The notes under the pieces: generated by a model
What the model saw: the letters and a program-made list of their open reading frames with translations, nothing else
Told to the model about the DNA's origin: nothing
Databases searched by the model: none
Made by a program: the position numbers and the translations under genes
Part shown: piece after piece, positions 45,401 through 60,797 of the stretch
How the letters are laid out: the number at the start of each line of letters is the position of its first letter
How positions within the stretch are numbered: position 1 is the stretch's first letter
Assembly: GCA_023634235.1 (NCBI GenBank)
Contig: JAMKCF010000054.1
Location: 248,001-312,000 of the forward strand
Source: Pisaster brevispinus
Lineage: Eukaryota > Echinodermata > Asteroidea > Forcipulatida > Asteriidae
DNA: 64,000 nt
Direction: 5' to 3'

Positions 45401-48400
45401 TTTATGTTTGAAACCTCTCTAAACTAAAATCTCTCTATTGATACCGTTGCTTATTCCGGAAAAAACAAACAAACAAACAAACAAAAACAAACAAACAAAC
45501 AAACAAACAAACAAACAAACAAACAAACAAACAAACAAACAAACAAACAAACAAACAAAATAAACAAACAAATAAATAAGTAAATAAATAAATAACTATA
45601 AAATCTGTAACAAAACAATAACAGTGTTCTCAAAAGCAGTAGGATGCATTCGGAATGCATCCCCAAAGCACCATTGGTGCTCAGATTCGTGCATAGTCAT
45701 TGCGGTATTGAGGATTGTTCAGAGTCGTGAGACTAAACGGATCCAGATGGACACTGACTCGCAATGTGCACACTTTGCGACTTCTTATTTTGATTTGTCT
45801 TCTTTCTTTCTCTCTTTATTTGTTTTATTTAATTACTTATTTAACCTTTTACTATTATCTATTTTTTTCTTAAGGGGGGGGGACGCTTGATGTAACTCGA
45901 AAGCTATAGATTTTTCCAGAAAGGGAGGAATTGCTTTTCGTGATGGTGGAAGAGGAGATGTTCGAGCTTAGCGTGGTTACCTTTGCATTTTGTTTTACAA
46001 TCTGTGCTTTATCTTAGATAAGAACTAAAATAACTTGCATATCAGTAAACAGAATAATTCGATACTTACAGGTCAGCAAGTTTACTCAAATTTCTAAATA
46101 AGCCAGACGGGAAATACTCTATGGAATTGCGCGATAAATACCTGGGGAAAGATTAAAGAAAATACAGAATGATTATAGAGCGAAATAATTCACTATCTGA
46201 GATATGTAGAAATAGAGGCGCGAGCAATGTTTGACCTGTATTAGTTATACCGATTTTGCCTTGTTAAAATACCCCAAATTCTCTTCCTGAAAACCCAATG
46301 GGGGTATATTTTTCACCCAATTGTTTTATATTCTTAAATAGTTTGGGATACAATATTACTTATTTTGGATGTAGTGTGTTACTTAATTGGGATATAGTGT
46401 TACCCATTTTGGTTAATGATTCTAAATTGTTGTCACATTATTTCCTAATTGGGATATATTCTGATTTGGTTAAGGAAATAGTAGTCATGACCGGGATTCA
46501 AACCCACACCCTGATGAATCATGACTTGAGTGTATTATTTGAATTTACATAAAGACAATGGCAGTCAACTTACAGGCCTGTTAGCTCCCGGAATGATTGA
46601 AATGTGTCACGATGAATGCTTCGAATGTTACACTTGTTGATTGTTCTGTGTGGCAAAAAACAAAACAGAAAAACGCTTTTACAGGTCTATGGTCAACAAA
46701 TGCTTGCTCCAAACGGAGTCATCTTAGGATAGACAAAATATTAGTACTTCAGTGTCAAGGTGGAAGGATATTTACTGAAGAGAGAATCTTATTTAAAAAT
46801 AGTGCTAATTGGATTCAATATATGATCGTAAAAACAACTGCTGACAGTTTAATTGTTTAAAACCAGATAGCTTATTCTAGTTTGACACACGCCAATTATG
46901 CACAGTTATCAAGGGAAATGCTTTAGTTAATAGGAATACTACAAGATAGACAGACATTGTTCCCCCTCAACACACAAATTCGTAGTCCGGTTTTCTTGCT
47001 AAATCAATATTAGCACGTGTACTCGCGCGCATTTGTAATCCCTTGTTGTTTAACTGGTAATTACTCGATTATTTTGACCAATCCCCCAGAGAAATATTGT
47101 CATTAGAAATACCTCTGAAGTACATAAACCAACAGTGCTGACAGAACATAAACCCTGTTTTGTTATTTTGTTTTTGGCAAAAAGGGATACTCTTGTTTGA
47201 TGATATATTTCCCAAATTAGTTATTACTTGGATGTGTTTAGCAAATGCAAGAGGACTAATAAAACAACTTTTCCCCAAACAAAGGGACATGTGTTTTGCT
47301 TTAAACGTAATTAACAGAGCACCAATGTGTGCTGTTTGTTGTATCTTAATCAATGAATCGATATCAATCATCATATTGATGTTAAAGGGCAGTGTTGAAT
47401 GAGCCCATGAAGTATAGAGAAAGGATGTTAAAGCTTATTAGTGATTTCAAAATACAATTTTCCAAGAAGTATAATTTTAGAGGTTGAAAAGTACCAGATG
47501 GTTTGATGAAATATGTGACACTCCAAGCCAAACCTTAGAAAGAGTCAAAGTTTGTTCACATGGTCATCCCACACAGTGATCATTACATTATATTCTTGAC
47601 AGTGTGTCATCAGTGGCCTATATCACTGTGATAAATGAAAGTGATGTGTGCGCACGTGGTAACAATGCTAGCAGTATGATCACTAGTGACTTTTACATGG
47701 AATCAGTGACATCTTGATAAAACTCAAAATTGGGTTGGTTCGCTCATCAAGTAGATCATAATAAAAGCTGAACGTCCAATAAGAGCATAAATAAGGTAAG
47801 TATTTTTCAACATGGCTAAGACATCACATCAAATTGATGTCAAGGCTGATGTTTTGCTTCACCTTACCATTTCCCTATCTCTCAGAAGTGCCTGCTTTTG
47901 GCGCAGAGCATCACACAATTTGATACTCGTGGTGTACCCTTTTAAGGTGTCTTCACCGTGTTTTCAGAATCTTAGAGGGAGGGCTTTACTTCTTTACAAA
48001 AGGAAAGGATTGAAGGAACTCTTTTTTCTTCGTATCTTCTTTTATTATTAGTATTATTATTATCATTACTGTAATTGTATATATATATATATATTTTTTT
48101 TTGGGGGGGGTGGGCGTGTGACTCCTTCTGCCACAAATCGGGTATGGTATATACAATTGACAAGAATCGCCCTTGCAAGTAACACAACTTTTTTTGAGAA
48201 AATATAATTTGCTGTTGCAAACTGCTTACCAACCAAAAGGACATGATGTAAATGCAAAAAAATAGATTTTGGCCAGACGTTTCGAACCTAGAAGAGTCTT
48301 TCTCGGGGGCGAAACTTTTTTTTAATAGTTAAAGGCTGAAAAGATACTTACAAGAGACTGATGGAGACGTTACCAGATAAGGAGAAGTTATAAGGAGAAA

Positions 48401-51400
48401 GCCTTTCAAGTGGATTATCGGATAAATCCCTGCAATGAATAAGATAAGCGGATTGTATGGATTAATATTACTCACTGCTGACTTTACCAAGTAGCTGGTT
48501 AGTTACAAGTAAAATATTGAATAAGTAAATATTTGCTAGAAAGAAATCCTTTCAGTGTAAAAAAATTGTTAATAAAACGTGCGTTTTCATATACTTGATA
48601 ATTGCTTTGAAATAGTAAACTCATTTGAAAGTAATCATTATTTACCGAATCGTTCTGGATAATTTTTCTGCTTTGTATGCAAAATAGAATTGTCCTAATA
48701 CTTTCATTAAATATTGTTCTAAATCTTAAAGTGTTCCATTTGAAGCTGATTCAAACCCTCCGATACGTGCTAAACTTGACGGCGGGGCACCATGGGGCGT
48801 CAGCGGAAGCGTTTTTTTTTTGTTACGGGTAGATAACTGTGTTATAGGGGAACACAATTCGTTTTCTAATAGTCTGACCAGATAAATCAAGGTTTCCTGG
48901 AGACACACACCATCGATTGAAGCATTCTGGAAATTTACACATTGATTTGCAAAAAACATACAATAATAATAATTACCTGTCGAATCGGTTTTTGTGTACT
49001 AGGGGCTTGGCTGAAACCCAATTTCCCACAGTCCCCTTGCGACCAGAGAGTGAGCTCGAACCCAAGGATGATTTCAAATAGGGGGGGGGATTCACAAACA
49101 ATACAAACCTTCCGAAACCCCCCCCCCCCCCCAAAAAAAAAAAAAAAAAAAAAAAAAGCGCAAAAAAAACCACCATCGGAATTGACCCAAAGATGAAACA
49201 CGCAAGGAACTTGTCCTTTCGACCGCGCCCTTGGCTTATCGCAGAGAGCATTATGAGGTAAAGTATACTTACAGCCAGAGTAAATTTGGTGTATCACGGA
49301 ATGCTACGGAACGGTCCAAACTGGCTATGTTATTACTTTGCATCATCCTGTATAAAGACAACAAAGGAAGATATACACCTATTTAATTAACAATAATACT
49401 AGCATTCATAAAGCGCATTATTGTATTGTTTTCGCAACGGTTGCAATGTGCTAAGAACAACACTTCCTTTACAAACGTACCGTACGATAAAAATAAGACT
49501 GAGTTTACGTTTGAACTAATGAATAGAGTTGAACACTTTAGCTATTTTATTGTAATTTTGCTTTCTTTTAAGACTGTCCAAAGAATCTAGTAATCATTAA
49601 TAACAAGTATAAATAAAGTAGGAAAGTTGAGAAGTCCAGCTACTAAAACTGCCTTATCACCAGCATGTTGGAATGTGCGGTGTATTTTAAAGTTATTCTC
49701 TAATGAAAGGCTACTGGTCAGGCATGATGAGATCTAGTCACTCCAGCATTTTGAGATGAGAACAAATCAAAGTACATAGTTGGTAATTTGTAAATTAATC
49801 CCCTTCACACCAGACGAGATCCCCAGGATTTTCCTGTGAACATTTAATTGACCCTTTTAACACTCGATTTGTCCATCCCTGGCAAACTCCCGGTTAAAAT
49901 TCCCCAGTGTTTTACAAGTTCTGTAGTTTAAAAACATCATCTCAATAACAAGATACATGTTTCAAATAGTTTCTTATGGTGTATTTTGTAATTTAACCTG
50001 CGCTGATTTTACAAGCGGCTGTTTGCCCATGGTCTGCCATTTTGTCAAACTGGATGTGAGCATAATTATAATGGCGAGATTGTAAACGCGCGCACATCGC
50101 CTTAAATGCGCATTACAAAGTAACACACGGGTAAAATTGACTGCCGAAATAAACACACAATGATTCATTGTGGTGATGACGTCAGCTAAATTGATAAAAA
50201 TCATCTCAGATTTGCCGTAGTTTTGTAACAAACTAACTCTATTAACGGCACTATCTTATTAATATAAAGTACTTGTAACCTATAACTGATGAATAAAAAA
50301 AAAACAATAAAAAAAACCCCTTCAATATGACCGGCACTTATCAATTCTCTTTTAGATGTTCGGAAAGACTTGGGGTATAAATGAATGTACATAGAGGAAT
50401 ATAATGGCTCTGCATGGAGTCAAGTTCCATTTAGTTTTCTAAGAAATTCTATTCGCAAGCTGATTGCGACGCCAGCATGATTGTGTCCTCTTGATCTTCT
50501 CAAGTCACGCTGATTGCGACGCCAGCATGTGTCGTCGTGATCTTCTCAAGTCACGCTGATTGCGACGCCAGCATGTGTCGTCGTGATCTTCTCAAGTCAC
50601 GCCTTCCCACTACTGCGTCACTACACCTGCGTAATTGATCGTATTTGTAACTCGCTATGACATGCACATTTTACCTAATGACGTCGTCTGTTTGGGGGGG
50701 GGGGTGGTCCCTGAGCAAGTAGCTAATTAGTAGCATGACATCTATCATTTCCTCGTTGTACCTTAATACTAAAACAAAAACCATTTCGGCGCACCGACTT
50801 TACGCTCATTTATTCTTGAGCTCAATTTCATGAAGAGTCTATAAATTAATTCACAGCATGCAGTCGTTGCTTGCAGCTGATACTCCGCTCAGGCGATGAA
50901 AACTTGCGGCGTCTTTAGACCTATCCCTTCGTAATAATAAGCGTTTTAAAGGCTGCGAAGTTGATCATAGTTTAAACATTTTACATTGATATTTAATGTA
51001 CAGAAGTCATCTTAGGTTGGGTTTTTAAATTAGTACATGATTACTGCTGAAACTGTCAGATGCTACAGTTTAGACGCTACAGTTTCATATTAATCCTTTT
51101 GGTCAATCACCTTTATTCTTTCTCACTTTGCAATGGGTCCTGTTTAAAGAAGCATGCCAAGTTCTAGCTATCTCCTAGTAACATTTCAGACAGATGTTAG
51201 TTAAGCCACTTTTCGTCATTCTTGTTAAAAGACATTTTGGATTTTCTCAGTTAAGGCACCTTTGCACCCCCTCCATGCTCCACAATTAATACAGCACATT
51301 GATGCATCTTGAAATCTGCAGCTCCTTTATTGTGTGTTTATTTGTATATGGGAGCAGTGCTTTGCTTTGGCATTAAGTAGATTCTCCCTGAAAAACTAAC

Positions 51401-52417
51401 CTCCCCTGTGCTCCTAATAATGTCTAGAACTGCGTCCACTCTGTTTTTTGATTCCTCATGTGTAAACGACGATTTGGTTAGGCATAATAGATTGCCTATC
51501 CTAATCTCCACGTGCAGAAGAGACAGAGAAAGCGAGAGGGGGAGAGGCGGGGTGGGGACAGCGTTACAGACATTTGCAGTTTCTTCAATGTGTTACCATG
51601 GCAAGAATTGATGCTGGAGATTTATAAAATTTAAACAAGTCCATGAAGCCAGAGGTGATATGTTAATCTTCTTCTTTAAAACGTTGCACCTGCCATGCTT
51701 ACATACAAGTTTCGGCAACGAGATAACAATTCATAGTGTTGCTTTCCACCAAGTCGTATTCATATTTTTGTTTACAGTTTTCTGGAGAGAGTTTGCATGT
51801 ACGCAAGAATGTATAATTTCCCTCGGATAGTCCTCTCTTTCCCTCTCCTAAAAAAGAAAGAAAAAGAAAAACTTGCTCTGAGTTTAATTGCGAGGAAATC
51901 AAGCTAATCATATAATAATATGAAATGCTTCCTGAAAACCCATCGGTGGTTGTACTCTGATCAAACATCTTTCTTGTTGTGGTCGTGTTTCTGTTGGCTT
52001 TTCAGGGTAGACTAAGTTGCCATAAATATCCCTTAACAGGGCACCCGACTTCTTCATTACTGTCTCAATCGAATAACACTGAGTTATATTGCAAGATACA
52101 AACATGGCTGAAACATAATATCCATAGGTTTAAGCAAGTAACAAACACATTATAGAGGTTTCAACGAGGTAAGTACAGCAAGTAACTTTATAATGTTTAA
52201 AATAAGTAATTGTAAAGAAAATTGTAAGTAGGATTTGATACTTGTAAGATTTAATGTATTTATGACATGCCACTTATGCATACCAGAGGAGAGTAGTTTT
52301 ACAGTAATGTAAATCATGTATTTGTTAGAAAATGTAAATTAAGAATTTCCAAACCGACACAACAAACCCCCCAACAAAAACCCCCAAAACAAAACAAAAA
52401 CAACAACAACAACAAAA

Positions 52418-52451
<34 letters not shown>

Positions 52452-52452
52452 T

Positions 52453-52517
<65 letters not shown>

Positions 52518-55500
52518 AACCAAAAAACAAAAAAAAAACACAAGAAAAACCCACACTGCTATAACTATTTTTTTCTCGGGAAAATTGCTCCTTCGTAGGC
52601 CATTAACATCTACAATGTATATACATTTTCAAAATACAGATTTACCTCCCAGAGTAAATGTCATATCAACTTCACAACCCAATTCAAAAACAACCGCATT
52701 TTGTTTGGTTTGCTTTTAAAACCACAGCCCTCCCTAAAAAACCCAAAGAAAACATTTATATTCTATGACACATCATTCTGGCTGCCCACCTGATTAAGCA
52801 AGGCGATTTGATTTGAAATGTACTGCATGCTTACAAGATGAAGGTCCACATCGTTTTTAAGATGACAGATTGCTGCTCGTATATGCAATTTGCGTCTTGA
52901 CTCTTGATTGTGTTTTTTTGAATTTTGATTAAACTGCCAACCGTAGACAAAGACTAAGCGATGCAATGAAGGGTTCTTTTCAACTTATTACAAACTATTA
53001 ATCATCTGATTATTTTTTGCAAAGCCAAACAAATAGAAACATGTTTTTTTATTGACAGCGCAAGTTAACCTTATTTCCCAGCAGGTTGGGGGTGGGGCAG
53101 GGGATGTGGTAATACTCATACAATTTGTATCTAGCTATAGTATTACTACAATGGCGATTTGAAAATCAATGTTCACCAGGTGGATTACCAAACTGACAAA
53201 CGTTGTGGGAGGAAGGCACCCCTTGCCGGTACTTTGTAAACTTAGTACTTTGTATTTACTCGTTTTCAACTTATTAAGACCATAAATAATATTACCTTCA
53301 GAAAGTAACGTTAGGCAATCAATGAAGCAGTTATTTCGTTTCATCACGAAAGCAAGCACACAAATTAGTACAATTTACACTCGTAGCTGTTTTCTTTGTC
53401 CAATTCACCTTTGTGTAGCGACTCTACACTGAGTGCCTTTCTCATAAATCGCACTTGTTCTGCCGTCAGGAAGTTAAGCTCCTTTGTGAATTTGTTTTCT
53501 CATGGAGACAGATACGATGTAGTGGGGGTAGGGTTGTATGAACCGGCAACAAGTTCACCAAAAGACGGACAACCCAAGTGCTATATACACAACTAATATT
53601 CTGTTATTGCAGTCAGTTCTGTGTCATTATGATACCTCGTCCTTATTTATATTCATTGGAATTGAACTTAACATATCGAAATTTGTCGAATAGGCATGTG
53701 GCTTTTTGTTTCTCCTTCGGTGGGAGGTTTGTCTGAGTATGAGGGAACATTCATCCGGTTTACCATTCATATGATGTAATGTCTCATGCATTCTGATTGA
53801 ATAAAGGATTAACAATTTGATCTCTAAGCCTGTTAGCTCGTGCAATTTTGCCTTGGAGAAAAATGTGGACAAAATGAGCAAAAAGCATTCAGAAAATCTG
53901 ATCTTCTCTCATCGTTAAGGTGTCTTTATTTCGATTCAACAAATGTTGAGGCCTGATAAAAAAGGACTTCTGGAAGATGGATATTGGAGAAAACAGGAGG
54001 GCAAACATTCTCACTGAAGCCAGATGGGTATTGGTGTGGAGGTGGGGGGGGGGGGGGTTGGGTGGCGGTTCCGACCTCACCTCGGATTGAAAGGTATGGT
54101 AGAATCTTGTCCTCAAGAGCTGACACATGTTAAGTCCTCTCGGCAAGGTTTTGTGCCACGGGGGAAATATTAATTGAAAAACCAACTTCAACCAGCACAA
54201 ATTTGTGAAGTTGGTTGTTCTTCAAGAAACATACAGGTTCCAACGCGTATTACAGCAATGTGCCATGGATCAGACAATCTTCAAATGGAGTTATTAATTT
54301 CGTAGTATTTGCTTGAAATTGTTATCAATGTTTATGGGATAACCGGAGAAAGTACATCTGCTCATAATTACGCCATAACATTCGATAGTACGGAACTCCG
54401 GAAGTGCCATTGGAGAAGTTGAGATAAACAGATTAATGTCCAATGATGACGACACCCTACGGAAAAACAACATGCCGCTATCTCGATGTCGGCATGTCGA
54501 CATATAACCATTTTCTGTCTTGCTTGTTGAGGTACTTCTGAAAGTCACCCTTCTACTTGCAAGATGTCAACATCACTTACTTATCTGTGAAATCACCATT
54601 CTACCTTTAAGATCTCGTAGTCCCAAGAATTGAATAATCTCGGGATCTACAAGTCGGATGGTACTTGCACAGCTTCGTACAATGAAATGTTCACAGTGCT
54701 TATGTAATTCTTTAGTAGGATCAGTAGTGAAGTGTTTTCATGAGTACGGACAGCGCCTGGTGGCGGTGGCTTATGGGACAGCTTGTCAACCTCAAACAGG
54801 ATCTAAAGGTAAAGCAACGGATAGACTCGATTCCCACCCACCCACACACAAATTATAATAACATAAATAAATAAAAAAACTAAATAAAATAAAATAAAAT
54901 AAAATAAAATAAAATAAAGTAAAATAAAGTAAATAAAGTAAAATAAGATAAAATTATATAAATAAATAAATAAAATAATAATACAAACAACAAAAAAACA
55001 AAAACGAACTACTGTCAATAGTTAAAACAATAGTTAGTTATGTCACCTTTATGGAAATGAATACTTTAGAATCAGCATAATTTCAAGCGTGTTTTATTTA
55101 ATTAAATTTAAACAACAATAAGGTTTTGCTTTGCAATACTACAGTATACATAATCCACAGCGGCTATAAAATTGTTTGAAAAACTGAAAAATGAATTGCT
55201 GATGCGAGCTAATCAGAAAAAAATATCACAATTTACAGTGATTTCACTAGTGTGAAGAACACTAGGGTTACTCGGTGTCAGGTTTGTTTGTACTGTCGCC
55301 TGCAAGAGGTTTTCTCGTAATACTTGCAAGACCTCCGCCACTCTACTGTCACCCAACTATTGCTGGCAGTCAGACCGCAAGCAAAGACATGTGCTCCACT
55401 GTTCAACCTCAACAGTGTTAACTTCTTCAAGTGGATAAATGGATGAGTGACAAATTACGATTGTCACTTGGTCGTTTGTTCTTCGAGGTATACCAAGCCT

Positions 55501-58500
55501 AACCCGAACACCGCGGTACCTTCGGATATTGCCAGCCTCTATAAATTGACACAGTTTTTTTCTCTTGGTGTGTAAAACACTAACAAAAATATGTAGGTGT
55601 AAGTTATTATCTGTTGCAAACGATCCAAAAGGACCTATGGTAAAAATGCAAAATAAAATACAAATGAAATAAATGTTAGTTTCGACCCTAGCATAGCCTT
55701 TTTCGATGTTCTTTGTTTCCTCCGGATCCCATAAACATTGATTTAAATTTCAGGCGATAGCTACGAAATTAATCATTAAATTTGAGGATCACGTTAGATT
55801 GTCTAATCCATGGCACAATGCTGTAATACTAGTTGGCACCTTTTTTAGCCTTCGAAAAGACTCTGCTAGGGTCGAAACGTCAGGCCACTAACAAATGTTG
55901 TTGTATTATTAACTAATTAATTAAACAATTGATTAATTTATGTATATCTTTATTTGTTTATTTATTTATTTTTCGGGGGGGGGGGGGTTGGTGGCTAAAA
56001 GGACGCCCAGGTATTATCACCATAAGTCCTCACCATGCCCCCTGCCTGCATATACGTCATATCTACCTTTATATCACCCCTGGGCACCTATAAACTCGTT
56101 TTCTCAAACCACAAATGTTTTGTAGATTTTCAAGGATTGTTGTGATTGATTCTCACTAAAGGGGGTGATTCCTTCTTGTTGTGTTAATATCTTATTCAGA
56201 TAAATATGAAAATCACATGACGGGCATTTACCAGGCTCTACTTTCAACCCTTAAATTAACGATACTTTCATTATCACTGAGGGATGTTTTGCGTGTCCCC
56301 CGTTGACAACAGATTTTACGGCGTGTAGAAACAACGTCAAAGATAAATGGGTCAGGTCGATAATACTGACAAAAAGATATCAATTTTTCCTTAGTTGCAT
56401 TTCAACAGGAAACAGGAAGGTCTTTGTTTGCAAGATAGTACAAAGGGCATCCTCGGATGAAGATGTTGTTTTGTATGAGGGATGGCCTATTCTACTGACC
56501 TTCGGAATTGAATTTAACATTTTAATGCCACATAAAAATGATACAAAATTTGAACAGAGCTGCCGGGAGAAACCAGCTGTTTCAAATTGTTGACCAACCA
56601 AATTGACCTGTGGTGTAAATACTGACAACACATTTGGACACCAGCAGAGTCTTTCTCAAAGGCTAAATGACAATAAACGTGGTATATTTAGCATAAGGGT
56701 ACCGCGTACTGGTGTTACCTGACACATTGTCCCTTGAAGATGCAGTTTTGAAATCAAAACGATATTGATTTAACCTCAGAGATAATAAGCTAATTTTAAA
56801 TAATTAAAAGGTGACAAAAATGAACTTACAGCCAGTAGAGTCTACCCATGCCTCTGAAGACACCTTCATCCAATGCTTCGATTTCGTTATTGTTCATGAA
56901 CCTGAAGATTTAAAGGAAAATATTGACTTAACTAAACAGTTTATCACATAAATTGGAACAATATTAACCCTGCTGTGGGACACGATGGTTGGGGCGTTGG
57001 ACTCGAGCAAGATAGAAGTAAATTGGTAGCAACAAATTATTAACCAAATCTGGGTTATCGAAAAGTGTACAGTTAGTTCTAAAAGCGTTAGTCATAAAAT
57101 TTGCTTATCATAGACAAATCTTACTTAGCAGAAACAGATTACTAGCCATAGAATGTGTGACTGTTCCTTGTTACTTTCTTTAGCTTAGCAAAACACAAGC
57201 TTTATTAGGTCCACATAGAGTGAGAAGCTACTCATAATGGTAAGGGTGCAAGGTTTCAAGCTACAACTGAGGTATCGCCGTCTGTAGCTCTTTGAATGAT
57301 GTGATTTGGAAATTACGATCTCACTTTATTGCATCGTTTTGCCTATGGTATTTTTCCTAAAGATAGCTTTCTCACAGGTCCCACATCACATCTATTCTTG
57401 GTTTCAACTCTCAATCTGTTCATTGCGTAAGAACACTATACGACGTGAAATTTCACACCACATCAGCTCAGCACACTGATATTACCATGAGAGAGTACAT
57501 GTACTTCTTTTAGAGAGCAGTATAGTTTCGCAATGGTAGCATTGGAGAATTGGAGCGGAACAATTACCATTACATGTGGGATTGTAAGGGGACCAATTTG
57601 TGTTAATATATCGTTATTATACGGAAATAGTGTACAGCAATCAACCGTACCGTTGTAACTACTGTGTTTGAAATGAAAGAAAACATCGAATGCGGCCGAT
57701 GTACCCGTACATTTGACGGTAGTTTTTATTCATCGATGCAGTCAGTTTAGTCACCATTACAATTATTGACATAACGTTTCCGCAGTGTGGGTTACAATAT
57801 CCTATAAATAATCAAAGTAGGGTTGGTCTTGGAATGTTGCAATATCAGTATCTGCGATTAGTTCTTGTCTTTAAACCCCGCAGTCAGGGCCGCTGTAAGC
57901 ACGTGCTGACATATTTTAATAATTCCATTGTCTTAACCATTTTGAATACACATTGGTCAGCTCCTTACGCCATTATATACCAAACTGAACCATGCCACAT
58001 GTCGGGTGTCAATCAACAGTCGTCAGTGATTTGGTTAGGAGGGGGCAAGAAAACATGCTGCCAGCATTCTTTGTGTACAAAATCAGTCTGTCATTTTTCA
58101 ATGGTACATGAAACCAAATAAAAAATAATAAAGACAATTAATTGAGCAGACAAATGAGCTCAAATTGACCTAGGCAATACATGGATAAAAACAAATCGTT
58201 GAAAAAATGCAAAACAAACCCTCTAAATCTATGGAGAAAAAGCGGAAGCATGTTCTGACAACGTACCAACGAGGCCTTGCAACCAATCAGGTCCCTCGCT
58301 GGAGGCGCAACAACTGATTCTTATTTTAAGACCAGGAATTTCATTCAAAGAATAATGAGGAGGAAGTAAAAAGCAACACATCGTGATAACGGTGTAAATA
58401 TCAGCTAAGCTCAATACTAAACATTGGAAAAAGCTAAGCATGTTGGGAAATATAATTAAAAATTAGAAATAGATCTTTGGTCTTTGATTCATAAAACAAG

Positions 58501-60685
58501 TAAAAAAGAAGAAAAATATTGTCTAGAATCAATATGAGGTCTGTATGCATTCACAACCATTCCCAACAAAAGACGCCAGTTTACCTTAAACCATACACAT
58601 GACTTACAATATTAACAGTAGCAAATACACAGATTCTGCCTTTGGTACTGTGGGACAAAAACGAGGACTGTCTACTTCAATACTATGAGTCTGATTACAC
58701 CAGCGTTTTCATTAGAACAGTTCATTTTTGTTCAGTCTTATCAGTTGGCATATTTTGACAGCCAGCCTGCTATATTTGACCATTCATTATGTTAATTTCA
58801 TTAATGAATACGGTGGTTAGTGCGTCAATAACAAATCTGGTACAACCCATGTCATCAAAATAGACCCCATAGTATGCCTTCTTTCATTCAATGCATACAT
58901 TGATCGCCTGCTTGTTTTTCTGCAATGTTCATTATGTTAATTTCAGTAATGGCCACAGTGGTTGAAATGTTTTTTAGTTTTGACATTTATAAATGATTGA
59001 ATAAACAAATGAAGAGAGAAACAGTAACGATGCAGATCTGACATACCACTTTCGCTCTAACTTCATTATCGGTAAGATTTATAGGTGATACTGTCAATTA
59101 TCTATAATGAGTTAAACATCCATTAATTTCGTGTAAGAGTTGATAAACCCTTGATAGACCAGCAATTGAAAGTTGCTGTTTTCTCGTAAAAAACGTTGGA
59201 TGAATGAATATTAAGACCTTTTTCCCCTTTTTTTTTATTTGGGGGGGGGGGGAGCAGATGCATCTTTCGATAGTCCAATCTACTAACTTACCACCTCATT
59301 CTTACATATTGAGACCAACCACTCCATCTATGAACTCTGCTTGATCTCGCAGTAACCATTGACCCGGTTTAAGCTTTAAAAACATCTTGACCCGGATTCG
59401 GGTCAGGAGGTCATTGGTCAGGGGCAGACCCCTAATTCAGTGTTACCTATTTATTTTATTTTATTTTATTTTATTACCTTTATTGCAAAAACAGCATAAT
59501 ACAACGTAGTGCAAAAGGGAAACCCAGAACAGCCACGGGAGCCCACTAAATGGGTCCCCTTGATCACACAAATCAAAAACATTAGTAGGAAACATGGAAT
59601 TGTATGTACATTAAAAAGGGTAATAAAGCACAAAAAACTCCACACATACATGTAAATAAATAGACAATAAAACAAAATTGGCCACGTATTGCACATGGTA
59701 AAGATGGTAAAGATAAACAGAATACCCTACCCCAAATTACAAGACACTAGTGAGGTCGTGTTTATGGAGGCCAGATTTAAATTGAGAAACAGCTTGCAAA
59801 GTTCTGACTCTTCTGATTCTCGCATTTATAACTCCTGGAACAAAATTCCCTCTGATGTCACAACTTTGCAAGCTGTTTCTCAGTTTAAATCTGGTCTCCG
59901 TAAACACGACCTCACTAGTGTCTTGTAATTTGGGCTAGGGTATTTGGTAACTGTATCCGGGTAATTTAATCCGGGAGTCCGTATTCTTTGAATAAATGGG
60001 TCAGTGCTGACCCAAAGACGAATGGGTCCCATGGGATCCGGATCCAAGACAATTCTGCCCCGGAACTTTAAAAATTGTAACTTAGGACTTCCCATTAACA
60101 TGAATACGGTAGCTTAGGAACTCACCGCTTTACCAATTTGAGGGGAGAAGGGCGACCACAAACACCGAATGCCGCAGTGAGCAAATCAATGAGATCATGG
60201 AGTCTGTTTTGTACGGACCTCCAGGTATATGTCATACAATATCCCGAGAACGAGACGACGCGTCGTGTACCTGAGAAGAAGTCAACTTATGGCGATAAAT
60301 GGAAGGCATTTGTAAAGCGCCGTAGTTTTTGGAACTAATTATCGTTTTACTTACAGCCAGGTGACGTTGTTCAAATATCGGAACGTTCCTGGAGTTAAGA
60401 ACTTGATTTTGTTGTCCGAGAGGTATCTGTAGTATTAAAGAAGCGTATGAGCACACAGTAAATGAAATGTAATGCCAATGTACAGGCTAGTATCCAAACA
60501 AAAGCTTCAATAACGAAAAGGTACTTTGCGGCATGAGTCATCCACGAAAATGTTTATATCTGAACCAGGATATGGTCTAAGTCAAGCTATGGCATCAATA
60601 AAACAACAACAACAACAATGACAACGACAACAACAATGACAACGACAACAACAATGACAACGACAACGACAACGACAACGACAAT

Positions 60686-60734
<49 letters not shown>

Positions 60735-60764
60735 CCAACGACAACGACAACAACAACGACAACG

Positions 60765-60797
<33 letters not shown>

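Noticed and set aside
52314..52556. Poly-Val, poly-Arg and poly-Ser open frames
   Set aside because: They come from the (ACG)n tract and have no flanking coding signal.
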